A stretch of DNA of 64,000 bases from Zanthoxylum bungeanum (Eukaryota; Streptophyta; Magnoliopsida; Sapindales; Rutaceae), in assembly GCA_019454045.1 (NCBI GenBank), contig SKCR01029061.1:186001-250000 (forward strand). Direction: 5' to 3'. Positions 1 through 11,236 of the stretch are shown one piece after another (within the stretch, counting starts at the first letter, position 1; every line of letters starts with the position of its first letter). A program made the position numbers and the translations under genes. Below the pieces are notes generated by a model that was given only the letters and a program-made list of their open reading frames with translations, did not search any database and was not told where the DNA came from.

Positions 1-936
1 ACAGTAAGTGGATATGCTATCACCTCAGAGTTGGAGATAAAATGGAGGAAAAATGTGTCAACATGAAAGCAAAAGCTACCTGCACCACTACTTTGTTGAG
101 AAAAGGAAAGTAATGTCTTGGTCTTCTTATAGCATTAATGCCAATTTTGTGGATGTAAAAATGATGTCTATCAAGGAAGTAACATCCCTTGTAAAAATCA
201 TATGATCTTTTCCCAAATTGCATTTTTCTCCATGCTTGGTTGATTTGCATGAATGATAATGATACTAATAATATTTTTTTGAAAATAAATATAAGTTTTT
301 ATAAAAATAAAAAATAAAAAAATCATAGAATTGAAATGATGGTGACTTGTTGAGAAGGTAGCACCACAACATTGTAGTATGCTCATAAAAAAAGTTGACA
401 AGGACAACATTTGAAGAAAAGTCAATTAAACATGTAATTAAATTCAATGTGAAAAAACAAAAATAAGAAAAGCAATTTTCAAAATTTAATAACAAATTTG
501 ATTATCTAATACCTTATATATGAAGATAATCTATTTATATTCAAATTTCTAGTTAGAAAGCATTAGGGATAATTCTTTGTGGAATCTCTAAATTTAAGAT
601 AAATATATTTAATCAATAGAAAGTAACATATTTTAACCTGTGTCACCTGATCAACATAGAAACAGATTTCGAACACAAATTTTTTTAATCAAGATCTCAA
701 AATATATTAATTTTAACTGTTGAAATTACCAATCCAACACCTTGTTCCATGCAAAGCAACTGAGATAAAAAGAAGTGCAAAAATTACAGTGACAATTTGG
801 ATCAACTTAATAAACCATGCAAACTAAAATCAAAAACCCTGTACGTCAAACTTTATCTCAACTCTTAAATCTTAATTCATCACCAAAGGATCAATCATGG
901 ATCTCAAAATAAAGAAAAGAAATTAATTGTTATTTC
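1..936. other. AT-rich intergenic, 3' flank of the ALOG gene
   Basis: No reading frame here has protein-like composition or a recognisable domain. The part next to position 937 is presumably the 3' UTR of the minus-strand ALOG gene. I see no repeat or RNA gene in it. Confidence 0.6.
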
Positions 937-1464
937 TCATCTTCTTCTCATAACCAACCCCCCTCTAGCTTTAGCCTGATCATCCCTCACATCTCTGATA
1001 TACAGCCTCACCGCAGGAGCAGCAAAGGGATTCATCAGCGGCTGCCCGCCGTTCTCCTCAAAGGCTACCCGCAATCTCCCCACGAGAGCGTCAAGGCTGC
1101 CCCAGTCCTGCTTCCGCGGGCACGGGCAGCAGGGAGCTGGCAGGGAATGATGAGCGTGGCCAAAAAAAGGACACGTCAGAGCGTGCAACTTAGTATTGCC
1201 AAACTGATCGAGGTACTTCAAGAATTCAAGAACGTGAGCTGCACTGCAGCAGGCCAAGGACAGCAGGGGACGGTGGTGGCTCAGGTACTGCAAGAACGTG
1301 TTCCAGTCTCTTCTTTTCTGAGCCTCATATCGACTAAATGATACTACTGGCGACTCTATTAATAATGAATTTTGGTGGGTCTGATTATGATGAGTACGTG
1401 ACGTAGTACTGCTTTTAGAAGAACAGCATGCGGCGGCGGCGGCGGCGGCAATGGCGGCTGACAT
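937..1464 (-). CDS. ALOG-domain protein, LIGHT-DEPENDENT SHORT HYPOCOTYLS (LSH) family
   Basis: Single-exon gene for a 175-residue protein. ALOG proteins are plant nuclear regulators of meristem and organ-boundary development. Their domain derives from a tyrosine-recombinase-like DNA-binding fold. Residues about 43-168 form the full domain: it opens with [18 protein letters not shown], has [13 protein letters not shown] in the middle, CPFFGH with a CPCP cysteine cluster, then [20 protein letters not shown], and closes with [18 protein letters not shown]. The N-terminus has an alanine run (residues 3-12) encoded by a GCC-rich repeat, then a Ser/Thr/His-rich linker, as is common in the family. 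The start is the first ATG before the alanine run. The C-terminus ends a few residues after the domain in MRRR, without the longer Lys/Arg-rich tail typical of the family. Which LSH paralogue it is cannot be decided. Confidence 0.93.
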   Translation of the reverse strand: MSAAIAAAAAAACCSSKSSTTSRTHHNQTHQNSLLIESPVVSFSRYEAQKRRDWNTFLQYLSHHRPLLSLACCSAAHVLEFLKYLDQFGNTKLHALTCPFFGHAHHSLPAPCCPCPRKQDWGSLDALVGRLRVAFEENGGQPLMNPFAAPAVRLYIRDVRDDQAKARGGLVMRRR

Positions 1465-2407
1465 GGTGGATAAATGAGTAATTGAAAGATTTGATTTGGG
1501 GGAAGGGTACTTGGTGTTTGTGAGATATATAAAGCTGGCGAAAGAGATTGAATAGGAGACAGAGATGGCCCATGCAAAGTGGAAAGTGATGACAGCTTGA
1601 ATACCACTCCATAAACGTCATTTCAAACGTTATCATCTTTGCTTTTATGCTTTAATCTATTAAATGAAATTTTCTATTTCTTAAATATTCCATCTTATTT
1701 TTTTCTTTTGTTTTTTTTTTGTTGGGATGCTTATTCTAGGGTTAATATCATTTGGACGATCTATTTTTGATATTATCATAAACCCATTGATGGGATGTTA
1801 CATAATAATATTTGGACGTGTCAATTTTATGCATTATAATCTTACTTGTGTACATTCTACATACATGGATATACTTCAAGTTCTTGAGGTAGCATTAGAA
1901 TTTATGGGTAGCAATTAATGTTGGTGTTTGTTTTTGGTCAAGTCATATATATATGGCTTACAAATATTTCGTCGTAGAGAAGAAAGGAATAATGACTTTA
2001 AATTGAGAAAATGGAATTGGAATTTCTGGGATTACCTTGAGAGAAAACTGTAAAATAATTCAAAGAATCGTTAGGGTCGGTATCGGGTGGAGTATTCGAC
2101 GACTACACTCCGACAGTCAAGTTATAGGAGATGAGTTTCACCCAAAAATCTTACTTTTGGAGCAAAACCAACTTGACCTAATATAAGTGTCCCTGAGGAT
2201 GTTTAAGATATTATTGGACATGTGTAGGGCTGAGATTCTCCCATCTCTTCCTTATGTAATGGTGATTTAGGATTTTATGGATGCATTCAAATATTCCAAA
2301 ATCATTCCGTTAGTCATTGCATAAATATGCGGTCAGGACTGATTAGCCCTTTTTTTTTATAGGGATCATGTGCTCCCTTTGGGCATTTCACGTGGTTCTG
2401 GGGGTTA
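1465..2407. other. Upstream region of the ALOG gene and intergenic DNA
   Basis: 5' flank of the minus-strand ALOG gene. An AT-rich TATA-like stretch lies near 1524-1532, about 60 bp before the start codon, but its use as a TATA box is only a guess. No gene or repeat recognised. Confidence 0.4.
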
Positions 2408-2415
2408 GTTCACGG

Positions 2416-2640
2416 TAGATCCGGCCACGGTTCCGGTTTGGAATCGGAACCGAACCAGTTGGAACAGAAGGTTCCGGTTCCAACCGATTCCGGAACCGAA
2501 CCGGAAGGCGACCGGTTCGGTTGAGGTTCGACCCCAACTCGAATCGGTCCGAATCGGTTGAATCGTACGGTTCCACCGGTTCGGCGGTTCCAACCGGAAC
2601 CGTAGGGTTCCAACAAGAACCCTACCCCCAACGGCAACTA
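2416..2640. repeat. Left subterminal repeat cluster of the hAT element
   Basis: Many copies of GGTTCCGG, GGAACCG and close variants in both orientations, immediately inside the left TIR. In hAT elements such subterminal repeats are transposase-binding sites. That role is inferred here from position. Confidence 0.75.
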
Positions 2641-3012
2641 GCCGTTGGGGGAGCAAGGAGCCAAAACGGCTCCCTGCCCCAAAAAAAAAAAAAAATTTGT
2701 ATTATTTAAAATATAAATTACTAATGTACCTCTAATAGCGGTAATAAAACGATTATATTTAGGGGTATTTTTGGTATCAAAAAAATTCTAAAATTCTATA
2801 AATAGGAATCATTTTTCATAATTTCATCACATCAAATTCTTAACTCTCTCATTTTCTATAATTCTATTATTCTCAATCTTACTTCAATACAATTCTCTTA
2901 TAATCTTATATTCTTATTCTCAATCTCAATTCATTTAGTTGTTAATTTGTTATCATTCGCATCGCAATTATTCAATTTTCTTATTTTCTTTATAATTTCT
3001 CAAAAAAAAAAA

Positions 3013-5049
3013 ATGGAAAGCTCATCTGAGAACATAATGTCAAATATGCCAACCCAAGAGAGCGGCCCTAGTGTCAGTGCACAATCACGGAGAAGATAAG
3101 TTAAGGCTCGGTCCTCGGATATTTTCAAAATTCATTTTAATTTGGAACGCCTAGAAGATGGTTCAGAACGAGCAATTTGCAACTATTGTGGGGTTATCTA
3201 TAAATTTTCTGGTGGATATAGCAATATGATCAAGCACATGGAAAAACATCACCCGGTTGAACTTTGCATTGATACGACGCAAACTCAAATGGGCATGTAC
3301 GCATCATCTAGTAGAGGTACGAGTAGTGTAAATTTATTTAAATATTCTGATGCAAAAAATAGAGAAGAATTTGCGAAATTAACTTGTATGACACATCTTT
3401 CTTTAAGCTTTGGTGAAAAACATCATTTTACTAATTACGTGCATAATGCTTTAAACCCTATTGCATGTAGAATGACTCGAAACACAACAAAACGTCATAT
3501 TTTCAAATTATATAAAGATGGTAAAATTATTTTAAATGAAATATTTAAAGAAATGAAAGGTCGTATTTCTATATGTTCTGATATTTGGAGTGATCATTGG
3601 CAAACACACTCATACATAAGTGTGACTTGTCATTGGATTGATGCATCATTTACCATGCAAAAAAGACTTATTGCATTTAGAGTTTTTGATGACCCACATA
3701 CTGCACATAATATTTATAGAATGATGAAGGTAATTTTTGATGAATATGGTTTAGTAGAAAAATTTTTAACAATTGGATTTGATAATGCATCTGCAAATAC
3801 TGCATCCATTCATGATTTAAAATCCTTATGTAAACCAAATTTAGGGGGTCGATTTTTTCATATTTGTTGTACATGTCATGTCCTTAACATATGTGTGCAA
3901 GACGGACTAAAATTATTATCACCTTTCCTTGATCCAATTAAAACAGCACTTAACTGTATTTGGTCATATTCTCAAGTTATGAGAAAATGGACCAAGTTTT
4001 GTAAAATAAATGGTATTAAACCGATTAAATTTTCAAGTGATGTTCCAACACGTTGGAATTTTACTTATTTTCTTTTATGTCAATCATTTCAATACAAAGA
4101 TGCATTATGTAGTTTTTTTCTCAACATGTTCAAAATATCACACTTTATCCTAGTCAATGGGATATTTGTGAATTTTTTTTTAGATATTTTAAGAGTTTTT
4201 AATGATGCTACTTTAGTTTTTAGCGGTGTTTATTATCCTATAGTACATTTATTTCTTTTTGAGAGTTTGAATATTGTTGGCACTCTCGATGAGCATGTTG
4301 ACAGTGACGACCCTAATGATATTGTTTTGCTCGAAGCCATTACTGCTATGAAGGTAAAATTGTTGAATTATTTTATAGAAATTCATTTATTTTATCTTAT
4401 TGCTGCTGTTTTTTATCCTAAATTTAAATTAGAAGGTTTGAATGGTGATTTACAAGCTTACTATGGTTATTTAGGAATATTAGATGAAATTGATATTACG
4501 AGCATAATGACGAAATTAAGAAGTGATTTAATTATTTTATTTAATGATTATATTGTAAGATATAACTTAGGAACATTAGGTCAATCTAGTAGTAGCGAAC
4601 CGGTAATTCAAACAAGACTTAGCGCAGGGGATCGTTGGTTATTGCAACGAAATAAAAAATCTAGGGATACGACAACTAATAACCCTGAATTAGATAATTA
4701 TTTATCTACAAATTTTGAGTTTTCTAATGAAAGTTTATGCAGTAAAAATTTTAAAATCCTTGAATGGTGGAACCGACATCAAAATATATATCATATTTTA
4801 TCTATTATTGCTAAATAGATATTGACAGCACCTATTTCCACCGTTGCGGTTGAGCAGGCCTTCAGCTTGGGAGGTAATATATTGGAAGCTAGGCGATCTT
4901 CATTATATCCAAGCACTCTAGAAGCAACAGCTTGTGTGGATGATTGGACTCGAGCTGATCTGAGACAACAAGAAGATGCCCCCGATGATTTTGAAGATTT
5001 GTTCGATAATGCTTCTGCAACAAGTGCAAGCGGAATCGGAGCCGGATGA
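3013..5049 (+). pseudogene. hAT transposase (BED zinc finger, RICESLEEPER-like), two in-frame stops
   Basis: One reading frame runs from ATG 3013 to 5049 (678 codons plus the stop), interrupted only by TAA at 3097-3099 and TAG at 4816-4818. No frameshift is seen. After the first stop comes a BED-type zinc finger (CNYCG, then HMEKHHP). The RNase H-like transposase core follows: ISICSDIWSDHW carries the first catalytic Asp, LTIGFDNASANTASI the second, then the HICCTCHVLNICVQDGL block and MRKWTKFC. The C-terminal hAT dimerisation segment reads ILTAPISTVAVEQAFSLGG. The second stop falls where relatives have the RD of a conserved ARDIL motif. A chain starting at 3142 would have to use a non-ATG codon, so the copy is best called a pseudogene. 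Confidence 0.9.
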
Positions 5050-5279
5050 TCAACTGATAATGATGATTGATAATTGTAAAATTATAATTTACAAAGGGAA
5101 TATATCATAAACTTGTAATGGAATTACGTGAGCTTTGATTCCTCTCACCCTTAGAGGATACGTAGGTAACTTAAATTTTTAAAAATTTAAGCTTAAGCTC
5201 TTCAATATAATAAATTTTTGTATTTATAAAATTAATCTCATTTATTTTAATTAATTTTCAAACTTAAAAAAAAAAAGTC

Positions 5280-5388
5280 TTGGAACCGAACCGAATCGGA
5301 ACCGAACCGGTCGGTTCCGGTTCCACTTAAGTGTGGAACCGGAAACCGGCCGGTTACCGAACCGGAACCGAACCACCGGCTGGGTCTA
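5280..5388. repeat. Right subterminal repeat cluster of the hAT element
   Basis: Mirror counterpart of the left cluster: repeated GGAACCGAACC-type motifs and GGTTCCGG, ending at the right TIR. It supports the element boundary given by the duplication. Confidence 0.75.
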
Positions 5389-5396
5389 GTTCACGG

Positions 5397-6838
5397 TAAT
5401 AACTACTAACTAGGGATATCAAAACTTTGTATTGCGTCTGTCCTATCCCCCACTAATCTACATGGATCGGAACTTGAATTGTCCTTTCCGGAAAATTTGA
5501 TGTGTCTTCATAAGGACCCTTGGATATTTGGGAAATGACATAAGATTTCGAGGTTCTATTCAAATTCAAATTCAAATTCCTTGGGATGGACGGCTAGTTA
5601 ATATCTAATGGTTTATTTGGATTCTTTGATTCGTTGGATGTCCCCAACGGCTGGTTATAATGGATGTCATCCGACTCCCAAATTTTGGTGACACATGGCG
5701 GTTCTCTATTGGTTATTTCAATTTCACCCTTAACAGTAACATTTATTATATAAACAATCAAACAAATAAATTTTTATAGGAATTTTAAAATGTAAATATT
5801 AGACTATATCAAATTAACACTAAACGTTACAGATGTACAAATTTTGATCCGACCTAACTTAATCCGTGTATATTTTGATAATTTAAAAATTATTTTTTGA
5901 TCAACCTGATCCACGTAGGACTCGTCATATCACAAATTTGTTTTTAAAAAATTGAATTGACATAACTTAGTATTATGAATATTTATGAGTTTACCCTTAT
6001 AATTTTAGTGTCTTGGTAGTTACACTTAATGTTTATTTATTATTTATGAGTTTATGCTTATAATTTTAATATCTTGACGGTTACACTTAATATTTATTTA
6101 TCATTTTTAAATTTTCACCTCTAACTTGATGTACAAAGAATTTTCTCATAATTTTTAAAGTTGCAAATTAGAGTTTTGCCCTAATCCGATTTGCACGGAT
6201 TTCAGAAATAGTGATCTGACCTAATTCGACCCACCAAATTAATTAGACAAAAACTTTATCTACTCGGTGGTTATTCAATGAGGAGGGCAACATCTGTCTT
6301 GGAATGGAACCTAGATCCAACCAACATGATTCAGAATATGACCAAAAAGTAAATGATCACATCACACGTATGCAATAATATTAAATGATCAGCGAGGCCC
6401 TTTGGAAAAACTTTATTACATAGGGCCAGCGTGGGCATACCTAACAAATTATTGGAAATCATGTATGTGGCTAAACGATAAGGAATCGACTGTCAAATCT
6501 TTCCAGAAAAAAAGAGCATTCCAAATTGAATACCGACACTTCATCGTTGCATTTTGTCATCAAAATTCAAAACTTTAAGCGCGTTTAAAAATACTTTATA
6601 AGATTAAAATTTATTGATAATAATTTCAAAAAAGTTAATTAACTTTCAATTATATAATTTCAAATTTTCTCTAGTCCGAATAAGATTGTAAACAGTTTGT
6701 TCCATCCTGGCAGTGGAAAAGAAACCATTTCGACTAGCTGATGTTGGATTTACTAGAATAAAAGAAAAGCAATCCATTTGTTACGTGAAATAGATTCTTA
6801 CTTCTCAGACAAATTGACAATTTTCATCAATTATCGCA
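5397..6838. other. AT-rich intergenic region
   Basis: No gene found on either strand. It contains one two-copy imperfect tandem repeat (5981-6102) and otherwise unremarkable AT-rich DNA. I looked here for the missing 3' exons of the CHUP1-like gene and did not find them. Confidence 0.5.
5981..6102. repeat. Imperfect tandem duplication, 2 x 61 bp
   Basis: Two adjacent units with a 61-bp period starting ATTTATGAGTTTA. Each contains TATAATTTTA and GTTACACTTAAT. They differ by several substitutions. Confidence 0.8.
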
Positions 6839-7451
6839 GTTTTGATGTGGGTAATTTGGGGGGCAAGGAATGACTATTTCTTTAGGAGCGCACAGTTGGG
6901 TGGAGAAAATCGATAGCAAGATAGAAGCGGTTCTATCATCTTTTGAAGCCTCCACCAGCAAGTTATCTTAAGATTAATGTAAATGTGGTCTTAAACTTAG
7001 AAAAAAAAAACTATGAGGTTGGACATGGTAATGAGAGATTGTAATAGTTTGATTATCGGTGTTGGAACTAGAATGATCCATTTTACCGAGGATATAGAGG
7101 AGGATGAGCTGAGGTTATCATGTTTGGAATCCATCAAGCAAAGTCAACAAGATTTTCAGCATTCATTATTGAATCTGACGCCAAAAATGTCATTTACTTA
7201 GTTTTTGGAAACTCTTCAACAACAAATGAGATTGAGTTGACCATTCAAGAGATAAAATAAGATAGGAGTCAGTTATCCCCCTGTAAATTTCAATTTAAGT
7301 TTAGATACTCAAATATAATAGCACATAGTGTAGCCAAAACGGTTTGTCACTATGATATTACTGGTTTTTGACGGGAGTATTTCCCCTCTCAAATCAGATA
7401 TAATCTTACTTTGAATTAATAAACAGAGTTTTCCTTTTCAAAAAAAAAAAA
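6839..7451 (+). mobile_element. 5'-truncated LINE (non-LTR retrotransposon) remnant with poly-A tail
   Basis: Conceptual translation across frames gives a WVIWGARNDYFF-like segment, then PPASYLKINV, then an RNase H-like stretch ending near 7201 (MRDCNSLIIGVGT). These are hallmarks of the C-terminal RNase H of plant L1-type LINEs. Several stops and frame changes are present. The 3' end is a short UTR followed by a run of A at 7439-7451, typical of target-primed insertion. The tail abuts coding sequence of the CHUP1-like pseudogene. The 5' limit is approximate, and I could not find a matching duplication on the left. Confidence 0.75.
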
Positions 7452-9760
7452 GTCACAAGGCACACGGAGATCATTCTCGTAATAAGACACTTCAGACTCC
7501 AACTTCTTGAGATCTCTGTATCCAAATGCTGCTTCTCGCAATGTGTCAGCTTTCTTTTCTGGCCAATCAAAGTGTTTTAGGACTGCCCTTTCATCCACCT
7601 GTTAGAAAAATTCAAACATCTTTGGGACTTTATAAAAAAAAAAAGGGTTTGGTCTGTGATATTGTAATATTCAGGAAATGCTCAGAATCTCCAATTGTTT
7701 AAAAATGCAAGAAATTCCAGTAGAAGAGTAAAGTTGGGTCAAAACTTCTACTCCATCTATATATCGTAGTCACGAAGGAAAATTTTCTTGTCAGAAACTA
7801 CCAAATATTAATATGCATATTTTCTGCAAAATTGATGCTATGGTCATTAAGATGTTAGCCTTATGTCACATTTTCCAATTACATTCCTATAAAAGACGAT
7901 CTCATTGATAATAGAACCTAACATGACAATGAGATAGTAGAATTTCAATTTAGTTGGCTAAAACAAACGGGGGAACTAACAAGAAAACAAAGTTCATCGT
8001 CAAGCCACTTCACAAATGCCGCAACGTCTTCAATGTTTTGATAAACTGCATTACTGACCTCTCTTATCAACGGGTTTACAAATTCTCCTTGAGTCGCAAC
8101 GTCTGCCTTTATCTGCAAAAATGATGATAATAGTTCAAGGATAAAGAGCATAGCTCAAAGCCTCAATCTTCAAAGCACAGCTAAAATGCAATGATTGTCA
8201 TTGATACTCAACAAATAGATAAAGCATACGTGTGGAAAAAAATGCAGTTTGATTCTCATACAATTTCTCAGCAATAGACTTAGGAGGTAAAACAATTTAT
8301 ATTTTATGATATAAGGGCATCACAGACACCTCCATTTGAATAGTCTTTTCCAGAATCCCTCTTCATAAGTGTGTGGTAAAACTCAACCACCTGTAGGGAT
8401 CTCTGCACCACTCCAGCGGTACTCCTCCCTAACAACTTTAGAGCTGGTGATGGTGGAGGTGGAAGAGGCGGTGGATGTGGAATTTGAGCTGAACCTTCTT
8501 CTTTAGTTCCCCCAGATAAAGAATAGGAAGGCCTTTGAGGCGGGTTTGGTATGCGCAAGGCTCTTTTCTCAACTTCTCAAATACTAGTGTTTCTATTCAC
8601 TTCCTGAAAGTTTGCAGAAAAGTGAGGTCTTTGAACAATACCAAGTTCATACTTTTGACACGATAATAACTCCTCTTCATTTTCCATTTCTTTCGTACAC
8701 ATAAAAACATCAGATTGCCTTCTCTTGTTTGGCATCAACTCTTCCACACTGCAGTTTGATCCACTTATTGAGTGTCTTCTTCTAGGACTCATCTCTTCCT
8801 CTAAATGAACCCCAACTTTTATCTAAAACATTATCTTGGCATTCTAAATTTGACATCTCCTCACTAGCATTTGGCCATTTCTTCAACTTTTGAATCAAAC
8901 TTAATCTCCTTCCACCACTATATTCTAATACTTCATTGTTTTGATTATGCAAAGAACCAACATTTTCACCAATTTTCTCTATTGAATTAGGACTTGATGC
9001 TTTATCAGAATTCATTGTTGAGCATGCATTGCGCAACTCATCCCGTAAACAGGAGTTAACCCATCTAAGATAAGCAAGCTCCTCAACCTCATTTAAACGA
9101 CTCATCTGTAAACCTTCAACTTGTTTACACAAATCTTCATTAGTGTGTTTTAGCACCGATGCCTCTTCCTTAATCTTCGCAACAATATCACTCTAAAATA
9201 TGAATACAAATTTAAAACTATATCAATACAGTTAAACGAATATACTCAAGGCCTAAGAAAATGTAAAGACATAAAAGAGAATAAATTGAAAATCCAAGAA
9301 ATAATTAATAAACATATATACCTCAGAGGCCTTGGCAAGAGAAGTCAGCTGAGACTCCATTGAAGAAGACTTGCAAGCAAGACTCCTCTTCTCCATCTGC
9401 GACTCCTTATTCAATCTCCTCAATTCAACTACTTCCATCTCAAGATTCGGAGACAATGATGATCCCACATTGATTGCATTTTCATTGTCTTTTTTTTTCT
9501 TTCCAAAATCAAACTCAATGTTGCCAATTGCTCGGACAAACTTGTCTTCTCAACTTCTAACAGCCCAACTCTTCTCACAAGATCATCAGCTTCATTTTTC
9601 TTGGCTTCAACTTCTCTCTCAAGTTCCAATACTCTTGGATTCCTTTTCCACTCTGATAACTCCGCTTGCAACTTAAACTCCCTCCCTCTCTCTTGATTCT
9701 TGAAGCAAGCTCCTCAAACTATCCAATTCAAGAAACAAATCACGTGGCCCAGAAGACTGT
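7452..9760 (-). pseudogene. CHUP1-like coiled-coil/proline-rich protein, disrupted
   Basis: Resembles the CHUP1-like family (CHLOROPLAST UNUSUAL POSITIONING 1 and relatives such as At1g07120), which link organelles or microtubules to the actin system. Order on the minus strand: a coiled coil (LELDSLRSLLQ, about 9755-9690; AELSEWKRN onward to 9430), LEMEVVELRRLNKESQ (9430-9322), NEDLCKQVEGLQMSRLNEVEELAYLRWVN (9192-8782), a Ser-rich linker (8792-8580), a polyproline tract (PHPPPLPPPPSP, near 8460), then conserved C-terminal exons at 8113-7985 (AFVKWLDDELCFL) and 7600-7452 (VDERAVLKHFDWPEKKADTL). Lesions: a 4-bp insertion near 9684, single-base frameshifts near 9467 and 8815, and TGA at 8577-8579. 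The last exon stops at the LINE poly-A, so roughly 100 conserved C-terminal residues are missing. Confidence 0.85.
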
Positions 9761-10036
9761 CAACAACTGAGAGGTTTTTTCAAGAAAAGTGGCAGTCAAT
9801 CCCTTTTCTTTATTGCTTTGTTTGCCTTGTTTGAATTTTTGATTTTGAATGCGTTTCATCTTTTTTTTCCTCTTTGTTTTTTTACTCCAAGAATAATGAT
9901 ACTCACACAGAATAAAACTGCACAAAAAATTATACATAAACTCTAAAAACTTCAAATTTCAGACGTTTACAAAATTGAAGGATCATCACAATTATGAGAT
10001 ACATTCCCCCTAACAATCGTTGATCTGAACTGAAAC

Positions 10037-10134
10037 TTAATGGAATGTATTTTTCATCTCTATTTGCTTTGGTTCAGAAGAGCTAATGTTTCCAACTTCC
10101 TCAAATGCATGCGTTGTTTCGACATCAAATCCTC
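10037..10134 (-). pseudogene. Isolated last exon of a CHUP1-like gene
   Basis: After a good acceptor (TTCGCAG) the minus strand reads GGFDVETTHAFEEVGNISSS and runs about 12 more residues to TAA. CHUP1-like proteins end with a closely similar GGFDAET...AFEEL segment. It lies upstream of the pseudogene at 7452-9760, about 280 bp away, so it cannot be that gene's own 3' end in the present order. I see no preceding exons of this copy up to 11160. The simplest reading is a tandem CHUP1-like copy that lost everything but its last exon. A rearranged exon of the neighbouring copy is the alternative. Confidence 0.65.
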
Positions 10135-10140
10135 CTGCGA

Positions 10141-11236
10141 AGTAGTTTAATCATGTGCTTATAACTAAGAGATTCTCTTTCAACTAGTTGGACACATTTT
10201 GGATCAAAGCATAGGAGATGAGCCACCTTGGCCAAGGAAACCATGAGGACAGTGGGCTGGGCCATTGGGCTGACAGGTTTCCAAAACGGACAATATTAAC
10301 TAGTTGGGTTAGACCTAACAGGAACATCATGAGCGATTTAGTTTCCCAGGATATATTTGCAAGTACAACTGCAAATTGTTACTGCTAATATATCTAAATG
10401 TATGCAGTTAATGTAGGATAATAAGCACAAGATAAGGAAAACAATTTAAAGCATCAACAGACTTACTTACAGGTCAGATAAACCAGTAGTGTGCATGATT
10501 ATTGCAAGTGGGCAGAAAGAAACCAATGGACAAGCTTTAGTGACAAAGATTCTTATTGAAGTTAGGAATTTTCAAATTCATCACGAACATAAGACAAAAA
10601 TTAATTCAGCATTCTACTACGTGCATAACATAATCAAATTATGAAACAAACAAATAGACATACAGAAGTAAACAAATGTTAGCCCACTTGATCAGGGCAC
10701 CCATAATTCATATAGTAGGTTTTTCTTTCGATTCCTCACGATAGCATAAGTGAATAAAGAATTTATGTAATTATTGCTTGATCTATTAGCCATGAGTCTT
10801 GTTCTCATCCCTATTGGAACCTAACTAATGGTGATTCACCAAGTAAAAACCAGATTCTATAGAAACGACAGGAGCGTTCAGATTCGCTTCTTCTTTATAA
10901 TGAAATAATATAATATATAAAAAGAAGGGACTTAAAACTTTCTTTAAACTTATAAAAAAATAGACATACAAAAAAGCAAGTATTATTAAAGCCTACAGTT
11001 AGATGCGCTAGAAGAAAAACTTTTCACTGTATGAAATTTCTAGAAATTCACAGAAATTTCTAATTTTTAACTTAAATATGGACTGCTATGCATAACTGAA
11101 AGAAAACCGAAAGGAAATTATATGGACAGTAGACCAACTACTTCACAACAACATTGCAAACATCTACAGACTGCAACAGCAGTTTACCTTCAGGAAACCA
11201 CAAATCAAACTGAACCATGTGATTGTTTTAGAGCCA
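10141..11236. other. Intergenic region and 3' UTR of the SANT/Myb gene
   Basis: No coding signal beyond the two flanking genes. The part adjoining 11237 is presumably 3' UTR of the minus-strand SANT/Myb gene. Confidence 0.5.

Larger units (their letters stand above)
2416..5388 (+). mobile_element. hAT DNA transposon with intact ends
   Basis: Element of 2973 bp bounded by an exact 8-bp target-site duplication, GTTCACGG, at 2408-2415 and 5389-5396. The imperfect terminal inverted repeats begin TAGATCCGGCC on the left and TAGACCCAGCC (reverse complement) on the right. An 8-bp duplication, short TIRs and a BED-finger transposase are the hAT signature. Just inside both ends are clusters of GGTTCCGG-type motifs. 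The ends look mobile, but the transposase has two in-frame stops, so this copy would need enzyme from elsewhere. Confidence 0.95.

Noticed and set aside
3677..3874. Minus-strand frame inside the hAT transposase.
   Set aside because: Antisense shadow without domain or start context.
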